A stretch of 27,824 bases of DNA from JBOFDK01 sp051646925 (GTDB lineage: Bacteria; Bacillota; Clostridia; Lachnospirales; Cellulosilyticaceae). The position numbers and the translations under genes are program-made. The stretch's first letter is position 1; each line of letters begins with the position of its first letter. The stretch spans positions 1 through 27,824 of the forward strand of contig JBOFDK010000056.1 of NCBI GenBank assembly GCA_051646925.1. The letters run 5' to 3'. The notes beneath the pieces were generated by a model. That model saw nothing but the letters and a program-made list of their open reading frames with translations, had not been told where the DNA came from and did not search any database. Positions 14,830 through 23,245 of this stretch are shown in pieces.

Positions 14830-17490
14830 ATGGAACTAACACCTATGATGAAACAGTATTTAGATTTAAAAAATAAATATAAAGACTGTATTTTGTTTTT
14901 TCGTCTCGGTGATTTTTATGAAATGTTTTTTGAAGATGCTATAACTGCTTCTAGAGAGCTAGAAATCACATTAACAGGGCGTGAATGTGGTCAGAGTGAA
15001 CGTGCACCTATGTGTGGTATACCGTTTCATGCAGCAGAAAATTATATATCAAGACTTGTTGAAAAAGGTTATAAAGTAGCATTAGGTGAGCAAGTAGAAG
15101 CGGTTGGCGCTAGCAAAGGCATTGTAAAAAGAGATGTAGTAAGAGTAATTACGCCAGGAACTATTATGCAGGGGCATATGATTGAAGAGAGTAAAAACAA
15201 TTATATAGTAGCTATCGTTAAAAAAGATAATGCATATGGAATTAGTTTTTGTGATGTAACGACTGGGGAATGGATAGTTACGGAAATTACTGGTAGTAGT
15301 AATGAGCGTAAATTGATGGATGAATTAGCAAAAATGCAACCTGTTGAATGTTTGGTTGATATAAATACATCTAATACAGTAGAAGTTATGCAGTTTTTAA
15401 AAGAACGTTTGCAGTGTATTATAGATATAATTCCAGAAGATACACTAGACCCAGTTATTGCGTCAAAACTTTTACTTACGCATTTTAACATTATGGCATT
15501 AGACGGAATAGGTCTAACAGAATATCCGTTAGCAACAAGTGCAGCATCAGCGCTTTTAAATTATTTAAAAACAATGCAAAAAAATAATTTAAGCCATATG
15601 AAACAAGTTCAGTTTTATAATGTAAATTCATATATGCTACTTGATATAGCAACTAGACGTAATTTAGAACTTACTGAAACGCTACGTGAAAAAAAACGTA
15701 GAGGGTCTCTTTTATGGGTGCTAGATAATACAAAAACTGCTATGGGTGCAAGATATTTGCGAAAATGTGTCGAACAACCGCTTATAGATGCAAAAACTAT
15801 TAATAAACGTCTTGATGCAACTAGTGAATTTAAAGACTCTCTTTTTATGAGAGAATCTCTTAGAGAACATTTGCATGAAATTTATGATATTGAGCGTTTA
15901 GTTGGAAAAATAGCTTATGGCACGTGTAATGCAAAAGAACTTATTGCGCTAAAAAAATCATTAAGTATACTTCCAGAAATTGAAAAATTATTAATAGGAT
16001 GTAAATCACTAGGTATTGTAGAAATATTAAAAGAATTAGATATTCTTGAAGATTTGCATATGTATATTGAACAATCAATTACAGATGATCCGCCTATTAC
16101 TATTCGAGAAGGTGGTATGATTAAAGATGGTTACAACGAGGAAGTAGACAAGCTTCGTGAAATTAAAGCAAATGGTGCAAATTGGCTACTAGATATAGAA
16201 ACAGCTGAAAAAGAAAAAACAGGCATCAAAAATTTGAAAATTAAATACAACAAAGTATTTGGTTATTTTTTAGAAGTAACACATTCATATAGTAATTTAG
16301 TTCCAGATTATTTCATACGTAAGCAAACATTATCAAATTGTGAAAGATATATTACAGAAGAACTAAAACAAATTGAAGAACAAGTTTTAGGAGCGGATGA
16401 AAAATTACAAGCAATTGAATATACATTGTTTATAGAAGTAAGAGATTTTATAACAAAACATTTACAAAGACTTCTTACAACGTCTCAGTGTATAGCGCAA
16501 ATAGATATGTTAGCATCACTTGCAGATGTTGCAGAAAAAAATAATTATGTACGCCCAGTTATTAACAATGAGTCAACAATTTCTATAACTGATGGTCGTC
16601 ATCCAGTTGTAGAAAAAATAATGGGTAACCATCAGTTTATCGGTAACGATGTATTCCTAAACAATACGAGCGATCAAATCAACTTAATTACAGGGCCTAA
16701 TATGGCAGGGAAATCTACTTATATGCGCCAAGTGGCATTAATAGTACTTATGGCGCAAATAGGATCATTTATACCTGCGTCAGAAGCGGAAATTGGTGTA
16801 GTTGATAGAATTTTCACTAGAGTTGGCGCTTCTGATGATTTAGCTTCAGGACAAAGTACGTTTATGGTAGAGATGATGGAAGTATCAAATATTCTTAATC
16901 ATGCAACAAAAAATAGTTTGTTAATTTTAGATGAAATTGGACGAGGTACTAGTACCATTGATGGTCTAAGTATTGCATGGGCAATTATAGAATATATTGC
17001 AAACCAAAAACTACTTGGTGCTAAAACGCTTTTTGCAACGCATTATCATGAATTAACTTCTTTAGAAAAAAATACTAAAGGTCTTGTTAATTATTGCGTT
17101 ATGGTAAAAGAGTCTGGCGAGGATATTATTTTCCTAAGAAAAATAGCAAAAGGTTCTGTAGACCATAGTTATGGTATTCAAGTTGCAAAACTTGCAGGAC
17201 TTCCAGAAAAAGTTTTAAAACGAGCACGAGAAATAATGAAAACAATTGAATTAGAAGATGGAACAGCTATTCGGAATTTAATTTGTAGTGATACTTACGT
17301 GGATACGAAGGAGTTCCAGGTAAATGAGCCTGTAACAACTGTAACAACAACTAATACTACAAATCAAATTAGTTTGTTTGAATCATCATATGAAAGTGTA
17401 GTTGATACGTTAAAAACAACTGATTTAATGAATTTAACACCGTTTCAAGCGATGCAATTGCTACATGACCTACAACAAAAACTACGATAA
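14830..17490 (+). CDS. mutS: DNA mismatch repair protein MutS
   Basis: Recognises mispaired bases and small loops and recruits MutL. 886 residues. The mismatch-contacting F-x-E motif is at 29-31 (G-D-F-Y-E-M-F) in the N-terminal domain. Connector, lever and clamp domains follow. The ATPase domain has Walker A G-P-N-M-A-G-K-S-T at 622-630, the S-T-F-M-V-E-M signature and Walker B L-I-L-D-E-I-G-R-G-T-S-T. A helix-turn-helix dimerisation region and a C-terminal tail with a repeat of threonines (T-T-V-T-T-T-N-T-T-N) precede the last helices. The GTG at 14821 belongs to the ribosome site AAAGGGTG; the ATG at 14830 with a 6-base spacer is the start. mutL follows after 15 bases. Confidence 0.97.
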   Translation: MELTPMMKQYLDLKNKYKDCILFFRLGDFYEMFFEDAITASRELEITLTGRECGQSERAPMCGIPFHAAENYISRLVEKGYKVALGEQVEAVGASKGIVKRDVVRVITPGTIMQGHMIEESKNNYIVAIVKKDNAYGISFCDVTTGEWIVTEITGSSNERKLMDELAKMQPVECLVDINTSNTVEVMQFLKERLQCIIDIIPEDTLDPVIASKLLLTHFNIMALDGIGLTEYPLATSAASALLNYLKTMQKNNLSHMKQVQFYNVNSYMLLDIATRRNLELTETLREKKRRGSLLWVLDNTKTAMGARYLRKCVEQPLIDAKTINKRLDATSEFKDSLFMRESLREHLHEIYDIERLVGKIAYGTCNAKELIALKKSLSILPEIEKLLIGCKSLGIVEILKELDILEDLHMYIEQSITDDPPITIREGGMIKDGYNEEVDKLREIKANGANWLLDIETAEKEKTGIKNLKIKYNKVFGYFLEVTHSYSNLVPDYFIRKQTLSNCERYITEELKQIEEQVLGADEKLQAIEYTLFIEVRDFITKHLQRLLTTSQCIAQIDMLASLADVAEKNNYVRPVINNESTISITDGRHPVVEKIMGNHQFIGNDVFLNNTSDQINLITGPNMAGKSTYMRQVALIVLMAQIGSFIPASEAEIGVVDRIFTRVGASDDLASGQSTFMVEMMEVSNILNHATKNSLLILDEIGRGTSTIDGLSIAWAIIEYIANQKLLGAKTLFATHYHELTSLEKNTKGLVNYCVMVKESGEDIIFLRKIAKGSVDHSYGIQVAKLAGLPEKVLKRAREIMKTIELEDGTAIRNLICSDTYVDTKEFQVNEPVTTVTTTNTTNQISLFESSYESVVDTLKTTDLMNLTPFQAMQLLHDLQQKLR

Positions 17491-17505
17491 GAAGGTGACT
17501 TTTTT

Positions 17506-19410
17506 ATGATACGCCTACTTGATACACATACTATTAATAAAATTGCAGCGGGTGAAGTAGTTGAGCGCCCCGCTTCAGTTGTAAAAGAACTTTCTGAAAA
17601 TAGCATAGATGCAAAATCATCGTCTATAACGGTTGAAATAAAAAATGGTGGAATTGATTTGATACGTGTTACTGATAACGGTAAAGGTATCCCAAAAGAT
17701 CAAGTTGAAATTGCATTTTTACGTCATGCAACAAGTAAAATAGCAACTGCAAATGATTTATTTGATATAAAATCACTAGGATTTAGAGGAGAGGCACTAG
17801 CAAGTATTAGTTCGGTGTCTAAAGTTGAACTTATTACTAAAACACCGGGAGAACTAACAGGTAAGCACGTTGAAATACATGGCGGAAAATTACTAGTAAG
17901 TGACGAAATAGCATGTTCAGAAGGCACAACTTTAATTATTCGCCAATTATTTTTTAATGTTCCAGCTAGAAAAGCTTTTTTAAACAGTGTAAGTAGTGAA
18001 ACCGCTAAAATTGCAGATTGTATGTATAAGTTAGCTATGGCACATCCCGAAGTTTCTATTAAGTATATTCAAAACAATAAACTTGTTTTTGCAACATCAG
18101 GTAATAATGATTTAAAACAATGTATTTATCATTTGTATGGAAAATCTGCTTCAAATGATGTTATGCCAATTTGTTTTGAGCAAAACAATATTACAGTATC
18201 AGGAATGATTGGAAAACCAACACTTACACGAGGAAATCGTAATTATGAACACTTTTTTATAAATGGAAGATATATAAAGAGTGCTATTTTGCAAAAAGCA
18301 ACGGAAGAAGCTTACAAATCATTTGTAACAATTGGTAAATTTCCATTTGTAGTACTTCATATTAATATTAATCCAAGTGAGGTTGATGTAAATGTTCATC
18401 CAACAAAACTAGAGGTGAAATTTAGAAATCCTGATATTATTTATCAAACAGTATGCGATGCAATTAAGAAACATTTAAATGAACAATACCTTGTGCCAAA
18501 TGCAGTAGCACCGGTAACGACAACATTAAAACCATACACATATACGAAAGAAGAAAGTGCTCAAATACGTGTTGAAAGTTTTATAACGCCGTATTCACCA
18601 CCAATTACAGAAGAACCTATTAAACAATTTTCAAGTAATGAAATTAAAATAGTTGCAGAACGGCCACATATTTTTCAGGCTATACAAGAAAAAACTGATA
18701 TTTCAAATACTGAAGCTAAAAGTATAGCAAGTGAGAATATAGAAGCCAAAAGTATAACAAATGAAAATATAGAAGTTAAAAGTATAGCAAATGCAAATAC
18801 AGAAGCTAAAAGTATGGCAACAAGAAATGAGCAGTTAGATTATAAAATAATCGGACAATTGTTTAACACATACTGGTTAATAGAATATGATGCTCAAATA
18901 TATATGATTGATCAACACGCTGCGCATGAAAGAGTTATGTATGAACGTTATAAAGTAGATTTTAGTAAGCATACTGTACTAACTCAGCTATTACTTGTTC
19001 CTGAAACAATGCAAATTACAGTTTCAGAATATCAGTGGATTAATGAAAATTTAGATATGTTTAAAACGCTTGGATTTGGAATTGAGCTTTTTGGAAATAA
19101 TCATATGATTATTCGGGAAGTGCCATATATTTTTAATAAACCACTTCCGGTACAAGTAGTGCGTCAAATTATTGATGAGTTGCAAAATACAAAAACAAAA
19201 ACATTTTTTGAACTTACAGAGCACAATATTATACAAATGGCTTGTAAAAGTGCAATTAAAGCAAATGATAAATTAGATCAAAAAGAATGCAAAGCACTTA
19301 TTGAGGCATTATTAAAATTAGAAAATCCTTTTACATGCCCGCATGGTAGACCAACTATAGTTAGTTTATCAAAAACAGATATAGAAAAATTATTTAAACG
19401 AATTCAGTAG
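17506..19410 (+). CDS. mutL: DNA mismatch repair endonuclease MutL
   Basis: Couples MutS recognition to strand removal. 634 residues. The N-terminal GHKL ATPase has E28-L-S-E-N32 as catalytic and Mg-binding residues, D-N-G-K-G-I and G-F-R-G-E-A-L. A transducer domain (to about 330) and a linker (about 335-440) follow. The C-terminal dimerisation domain carries the metal-dependent nicking endonuclease motif D469-Q-H-A-A-H-E-R-V-M-Y-E, plus A-C-K-S-A-I-K and C-P-H-G-R-P near the end. This is the endonuclease-type MutL used by bacteria without MutH. The linker holds four tandem 10-residue repeats (from about 403). AAGGTG precedes the ATG. Confidence 0.96.
   Translation: MIRLLDTHTINKIAAGEVVERPASVVKELSENSIDAKSSSITVEIKNGGIDLIRVTDNGKGIPKDQVEIAFLRHATSKIATANDLFDIKSLGFRGEALASISSVSKVELITKTPGELTGKHVEIHGGKLLVSDEIACSEGTTLIIRQLFFNVPARKAFLNSVSSETAKIADCMYKLAMAHPEVSIKYIQNNKLVFATSGNNDLKQCIYHLYGKSASNDVMPICFEQNNITVSGMIGKPTLTRGNRNYEHFFINGRYIKSAILQKATEEAYKSFVTIGKFPFVVLHININPSEVDVNVHPTKLEVKFRNPDIIYQTVCDAIKKHLNEQYLVPNAVAPVTTTLKPYTYTKEESAQIRVESFITPYSPPITEEPIKQFSSNEIKIVAERPHIFQAIQEKTDISNTEAKSIASENIEAKSITNENIEVKSIANANTEAKSMATRNEQLDYKIIGQLFNTYWLIEYDAQIYMIDQHAAHERVMYERYKVDFSKHTVLTQLLLVPETMQITVSEYQWINENLDMFKTLGFGIELFGNNHMIIREVPYIFNKPLPVQVVRQIIDELQNTKTKTFFELTEHNIIQMACKSAIKANDKLDQKECKALIEALLKLENPFTCPHGRPTIVSLSKTDIEKLFKRIQ
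18712..18829 (+). repeat. 30-bp coding minisatellite in the mutL linker
   Basis: Four head-to-tail units start at 18712, 18742, 18772 and 18802, each opening GAAGC/TT/CAAAAGTATA and encoding E-A/V-K-S-I/M-A/T-x-x-N-I/T. The last is incomplete. The period is exactly 30 bases, so gain or loss of a unit keeps the frame. Confidence 0.85.
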
Positions 19411-19418
19411 GTGAAATA

Positions 19419-20378
19419 ATGAAAAAACCATTGATTTTAATTGCAGGACCAACAGCATCAGGTAAAACAAGTACTAGTGTATTATTAGCACAAACAATTA
19501 ACGGAGAAATTATATCATCCGATTCTATGCAAGTATATAGAGGCATGGATATAGGTACAGCAAAAGTTAAAAAAGAAGAAATGCAAAATATAAAGCATTA
19601 TATGATAGATGTATTATCACCAAGTGAAAGTTGTAATGTTGCATGGTTTAAAGACCAGGTATACAGTTGTATTGATGAGATTCATAAAAAAGGTAAAACA
19701 CCAATTTTAGTTGGAGGAACAGGTTTTTATTTAAATGCTATTTTGCATGATACTAAATTTGAAGAAGCTAAAGAAGATTTAGAATATAGAAAACAACTAG
19801 AAGAACAGGCAAAAACTGAAGGTGTGTTATCACTTTTTGAAAAACTTGAAAAAATTGATCCAAGTAGCGCAAAAACAATTCATCCAAATAATGTTAAGCG
19901 TGTTATACGGGCACTAGAATACTATCATCAAACAAAAACACCTATTTCAGAACATAATACAATTGAAAAAGCGAAAAAAGAGCAATTACAATCACCTTAT
20001 GATGCTACATTTTTTGCATTAGAAATGGACCGAGCTGTATTATATGAACGAATTAACAAAAGAATAGATATAATGATGGATGAGGGGTTATTAAAAGAGG
20101 TAAAAAGTTTTTATGATGCAGGATTTACAGGTAATGAGCCATCTATGAAAGCTATAGGATACAAAGAATTTTTCCCATATTTCAAGGGAGAACAAACGTT
20201 AGATGAGTGTATTGAAAAACTAAAACAAAGTACAAGGCAATATGCAAAACGTCAAATGACATGGTTACGCCACCAGGCAAATCCTCATTTTATACAAGTA
20301 GATAATATGAACTTTGATACAGAAGTTATAGTAAAGCAAATATTACGCATTATTGAAAATAAAGCTTTTGAAGTATAA
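19419..20378 (+). CDS. miaA: tRNA dimethylallyltransferase MiaA
   Basis: Transfers the dimethylallyl group of DMAPP to N6 of A37 in tRNAs reading UNN codons; MiaB acts next. 319 residues. P-loop G10-P-T-A-S-G-K-T, D35-S-M-Q-V-Y-R-G-M-D-I-G-T-A-K (substrate and tRNA contacts), V-G-G-T-G-F-Y-L-N, the Asn/Arg element N-N-V-K-R-V-I-R-A-L-E, and the C-terminal T-R-Q-Y-A-K-R-Q-M-T-W-L-R. Start ATG lies 8 bases after the mutL stop with an AGGTG ribosome site. Last gene of the miaB operon; no clear terminator is seen in the gap before hfq, so read-through into hfq is possible. Confidence 0.96.
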   Translation: MKKPLILIAGPTASGKTSTSVLLAQTINGEIISSDSMQVYRGMDIGTAKVKKEEMQNIKHYMIDVLSPSESCNVAWFKDQVYSCIDEIHKKGKTPILVGGTGFYLNAILHDTKFEEAKEDLEYRKQLEEQAKTEGVLSLFEKLEKIDPSSAKTIHPNNVKRVIRALEYYHQTKTPISEHNTIEKAKKEQLQSPYDATFFALEMDRAVLYERINKRIDIMMDEGLLKEVKSFYDAGFTGNEPSMKAIGYKEFFPYFKGEQTLDECIEKLKQSTRQYAKRQMTWLRHQANPHFIQVDNMNFDTEVIVKQILRIIENKAFEV

Positions 20379-20434
20379 AAAATGATTTTCTTGAACATAA
20401 TCTAGCATATATTCTACAAATTTTGGAAGTTTTA

Positions 20435-20463
20435 TAGACAAATTTCTCTATTTCTTATACAAT
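20435..20463 (+). promoter_or_regulatory. Possible hfq promoter
   Basis: TAGACA (20435-20440) and TACAAT (20458-20463) with a 17-base spacer, 37 bases before the hfq ATG. The 122-base gap between miaA and hfq, large for this cluster, fits an internal promoter. Confidence 0.4.
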
Positions 20464-20500
20464 AAACAATAACAATGTAATCCTTAGGAGGAATATTTTT

Positions 20501-20731
20501 ATGAGTAAAGCAATTAATTTACAAGATTTATTATTAAATCAATTACGTAAAGAAAAAATTCTTGTTACAATTTTCTTAACAAATGGGTTCCAATTAAAAG
20601 GAACTGTTAAAGGGTTTGATAATTTTGTCGTATTACTTGAAACTGAAGGTAAACAACAAATGATTTACAAACATGCAATATCAACTATATGCCCATCAAA
20701 AACAGTAAGTCTGAATATGACAAACGAGTAA
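20501..20731 (+). CDS. hfq: RNA chaperone Hfq
   Basis: Hexameric Sm-like protein that binds U- and A-rich RNA and helps small RNAs meet their targets. 76 residues. Sm1 region with N6-L-Q-D (Gln8 and Asp9 of the proximal face), F-L-T-N-G-F-Q-L-K-G-T-V-K-G-F-D (25-40), and the Sm2 motif I-Y56-K57-H58-A-I-S-T. The C-terminal tail is very short, as in other Firmicutes. A TAGGAGG site precedes the ATG. It has its own likely promoter and terminator and sits behind miaA, as in many bacteria. Confidence 0.96.
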   Translation: MSKAINLQDLLLNQLRKEKILVTIFLTNGFQLKGTVKGFDNFVVLLETEGKQQMIYKHAISTICPSKTVSLNMTNE

Positions 20732-20756
20732 AAAATTAATATAATAAATAGACTTA

Positions 20757-20790
20757 AACAACATATGCCTTAAGGTATATGTTGTTTTTT
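20757..20790 (+). terminator. Terminator after hfq
   Basis: Arms AACAACATATGCC (20757-20769) and GGTATATGTTGTT (20774-20786) pair with one G-U, loop TTAA, then a T run to 20790. The next start codon is 30 bases further, so its gene may depend on partial read-through. Confidence 0.8.
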
Positions 20791-20820
20791 GTGACATAAA
20801 ACCGAAGGAGAAAGTTATTT

Positions 20821-22104
20821 ATGGAAACGCTATATGATTTATTTGGCATAGATGCTACAACTGAAACATTTTGTCAACAAATACTTGATGAACTATCACC
20901 ACAATTTGCAAGAATTCACCAAGTAATGCATAAAAATGGTGCAAAAGTACTTCATGCTATGCAAAAAAACAAGTTAAGTGATATTCATTTTGCAGCAACA
21001 ACAGGTTATGGTTATAACGATTTAGGTCGTGATACAGTAGAACAAATTTATGCAGATATATTTAAAACAGAGGCAGGGTTAGTACGTCCGCAATTAATGT
21101 CTGGAACACACGCTCTAACTGTTGCTCTTTTTGGAAATTTAAGACCTGGAGATGAACTACTATCTCCTGTTGGTAAACCTTATGACACTTTAGAAGGTGT
21201 CATTGGTATTAGAGAAGAAGTTGGTAGTTTAAAAGAATATAATATTGATTATAAACAAGTAGATTTATTAGATGATTTTAGTTTTGATTATGATGGAATT
21301 AAAGCAGCTATTACTGACAAAACAAAAATGGTAACAATTCAGCGTTCAAAAGGATATAGCTATCGTCCAACATTTTCGGTTAAACAAATAGGAGAATTAA
21401 TTTCTTTTATTAAATCAATTCGCGAAGATATAATTTGTATGGTTGATAACTGCTACGGAGAGTTTGTAGATGAGATAGAACCAACAGAAGTAGGTGCAGA
21501 TTTATGTGTTGGTTCATTAATTAAAAATCCAGGTGGTGGACTTGCGCCTATTGGCGGATATATAGTTGGAAAAGAATGTTATGTAGAACGAGCTGCAATG
21601 AGGCTTACGGCTCCTGGACTTGGAAAAGAAGTAGGAGCTACACTTGGACTTAATCAACCTGTATTACAAGGACTATTTTTAGCGCCAGAAGTAGTAGCAA
21701 ACGCTTTGAAAGCTGCTATATTTGCGGCGGCGGCATTTGAAAAATTAGGATTTGATGTAATGCCTAAAAAGGATGAAACAAGAAACGATATAATTCAGGC
21801 GATTAATATGCAAACAGCTGAAAATGTTATATCTTTTTGTAGGGGGATTCAAAAAGGTGCACCAGTTGATAGTTTTGTTACACCTGAACCTTGGGCAATG
21901 CCAGGGTATGATGCACCAGTAATAATGGCAGCGGGAGCATTTATTCAAGGCGCATCTATAGAATTAAGTGCAGATGCTCCAATAAAACCTCCATATACAG
22001 TATTTTTTCAAGGCGGTCTTACAGAATATCATGGTAGATTAGGCATTATGATGGCAATTCAAACTATGAAAAACAATGGATGCATAAAAATACCTAATTT
22101 TTGA
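20821..22104 (+). CDS. PLP-dependent methionine gamma-lyase-like protein (YnbB/'aluminium resistance' family)
   Basis: Fold-type I, pyridoxal-phosphate enzyme of 427 residues, of the family often labelled aluminium resistance protein or methionine gamma-lyase family (YnbB of Bacillus, which also lies near hfq). Visible elements: G-Y-G-Y-N-D-L-G-R near 60, R-P-Q-L-M-S-G-T-H-A-L (substrate/PLP loop), V-D-N-C-Y-G-E-F (the Asp contacting the pyridine nitrogen), and G-S-L-I-K235-N-P-G-G-G with the presumed Schiff-base lysine. The true reaction has not been firmly assigned in the family, so the substrate is left open. AAGGAG site 11 bases before the ATG. It lies between hfq and lexA, an order conserved in low-G+C bacteria. 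Confidence 0.88.
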   Translation: METLYDLFGIDATTETFCQQILDELSPQFARIHQVMHKNGAKVLHAMQKNKLSDIHFAATTGYGYNDLGRDTVEQIYADIFKTEAGLVRPQLMSGTHALTVALFGNLRPGDELLSPVGKPYDTLEGVIGIREEVGSLKEYNIDYKQVDLLDDFSFDYDGIKAAITDKTKMVTIQRSKGYSYRPTFSVKQIGELISFIKSIREDIICMVDNCYGEFVDEIEPTEVGADLCVGSLIKNPGGGLAPIGGYIVGKECYVERAAMRLTAPGLGKEVGATLGLNQPVLQGLFLAPEVVANALKAAIFAAAAFEKLGFDVMPKKDETRNDIIQAINMQTAENVISFCRGIQKGAPVDSFVTPEPWAMPGYDAPVIMAAGAFIQGASIELSADAPIKPPYTVFFQGGLTEYHGRLGIMMAIQTMKNNGCIKIPNF

Positions 22105-22122
22105 AAAAAATACTGACAAGTA

Positions 22123-22151
22123 TCGACAAAATTTTAAAACATTGATATAAT
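22123..22151 (+). promoter_or_regulatory. Sigma-A-type promoter of lexA
   Basis: TCGACA (22123-22128), 17-base spacer, perfect TATAAT (22146-22151), 30 bases before the lexA ATG. No GAAC-N4-GTTC operator is found around it; the nearest motif is a direct repeat GACA-N6-GACA at 22114-22128. Confidence 0.6.
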
Positions 22152-22180
22152 TATAAAAAAAAAGCAAGGTGGGAATGATT

Positions 22181-22789
22181 ATGTCAGAATTAACAGAAAA
22201 ACAACAAGAAATATTAGAGTTTATAAAAAAAGTTAGTTATACAAGAGGTTATCCACCTTCAGTTAGAGAAATTGGGAGTGCTTTAGGAATAAATTCAACA
22301 TCAACAGTTCATGCGCAGTTGAATAAAATAGAAACTAGTGGCTTTATTAGACGTGACCCTACAAAACCTAGAGCAATTGAAATTTTAGATGATACTAGAA
22401 AATGGTTAAATGAAAATGTAAAAGTAATACCTATAATAGGAACTGTTAAATCAGGAGTTCCGATACTTACAGAGGAACATATAGATGGGTATTATCCTAT
22501 GATAACTTCCGAATCTAGTAATGAACAGGCATATGTACTTAGAGTAAAAGATAATAGTATGATTAACGCGGGGATATTATCAAATGACTGTATTATAGTA
22601 GAAGAAAAAAAACATATTGAAAATGGTGAAATTATAGCAGCATTAATAGGCGAAGAAGTTACGGTTAAACGCTTTTTTAGTGAAAAAGGTACTATTCGTT
22701 TACAACCAGAAAATGATCAAATGGAATCAGTAGTGTATGATGATATAGAATTACTTGGCAAAGTAGTTGGAGTGTTCAGAGATATGTAA
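22181..22789 (+). CDS. lexA: SOS repressor LexA (S24 self-cleaving)
   Basis: Represses SOS genes and cuts itself when stimulated by RecA filaments. 202 residues. Winged-helix DNA-binding domain with Y-P-P-S-V-R-E-I-G (24-32), S-T-S-T-V-H-A-Q-L (40-47) and R-R-D-P-T-K-P-R-A-I-E-I (57-68), close to the Bacillus-type reading head. The cleavage loop is I-G-T-V-K-S91-G92-V-P-I, with Ser in place of the usual Ala before Gly. The peptidase dyad is Ser126 (D-N-S-M-I-N-A-G) and Lys163 (V-T-V-K-R-F). The GTG at 22169 lies in the ribosome site AAGGTGGGA; of the ATGs at 22175 and 22181, the second has the better spacing (8 bases from AGGTGG) and matches usual LexA N-termini. Confidence 0.94.
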   Translation: MSELTEKQQEILEFIKKVSYTRGYPPSVREIGSALGINSTSTVHAQLNKIETSGFIRRDPTKPRAIEILDDTRKWLNENVKVIPIIGTVKSGVPILTEEHIDGYYPMITSESSNEQAYVLRVKDNSMINAGILSNDCIIVEEKKHIENGEIIAALIGEEVTVKRFFSEKGTIRLQPENDQMESVVYDDIELLGKVVGVFRDM

Positions 22790-22841
22790 ACATCTCGTAA
22801 GCTATTTTGTAATTTCAAATTTTTTATATTAAATAAAAATG

Positions 22842-22914
22842 AAAAGATAGGCTTTTGTAGAACTAAGTAAAATTCAGTTAGAATAATACTTAATTTCAAA
22901 AGTCTATCTTTTTT
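22842..22914 (+). terminator. Long-loop terminator after lexA
   Basis: Arms of 16 bases (22842-22857 and 22896-22911, one G-U) followed by T's to 22914. The loop of 38 bases is unusually long and may hold a small inner stem. It is the only likely end signal for lexA. Confidence 0.65.
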
Positions 22915-23245
22915 GCGTGGAAATATAGAAAAAGTGGGATGATTTAGTTTTTGACTACATTAAAATATTAATATATTGGTAAAGGCGAAGTGTTATAAAA
23001 GGGAATTACGGGAAGTGTGACGAATGTAAAATATTGTCAGAAAATACAAGAGAAATTTAAAATAAATGTAATAAAATAAGATAAATTTTCATATAAGTAA
23101 ATATGGAGCTTTGTAGATATTTATATTCATTGAGAAAAACATGAAAAAATCATCTTTTACGCTTAAGGGAATAACAAAGTTCTAATCTTGAAAAAATTAA
23201 ATAAATTTAAATGTTAAATAGAGCAGTCAAATAGGGGGATGGAAT
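22915..23245. other. AT-rich intergenic region with a possible gene remnant
   Basis: No complete gene is seen on either strand. One short open stretch (22983-23060, + strand) reads G-N-Y-G-K-C-D-E-C-K-I-L-S-E-N-T-R-E-I and ends in TAA. It has no start codon or ribosome site and looks like a leftover of a zinc-ribbon protein. TTGACT occurs at about 22950 without a well-spaced -10. The last 15 bases hold the GGGGGATGG ribosome site of the next gene. Confidence 0.4.

Noticed and set aside
20412..20440. GAACATA...TATTC near hfq as an SOS box
   Set aside because: The half-sites are too far apart and not in GAAC-N4-GTTC form.
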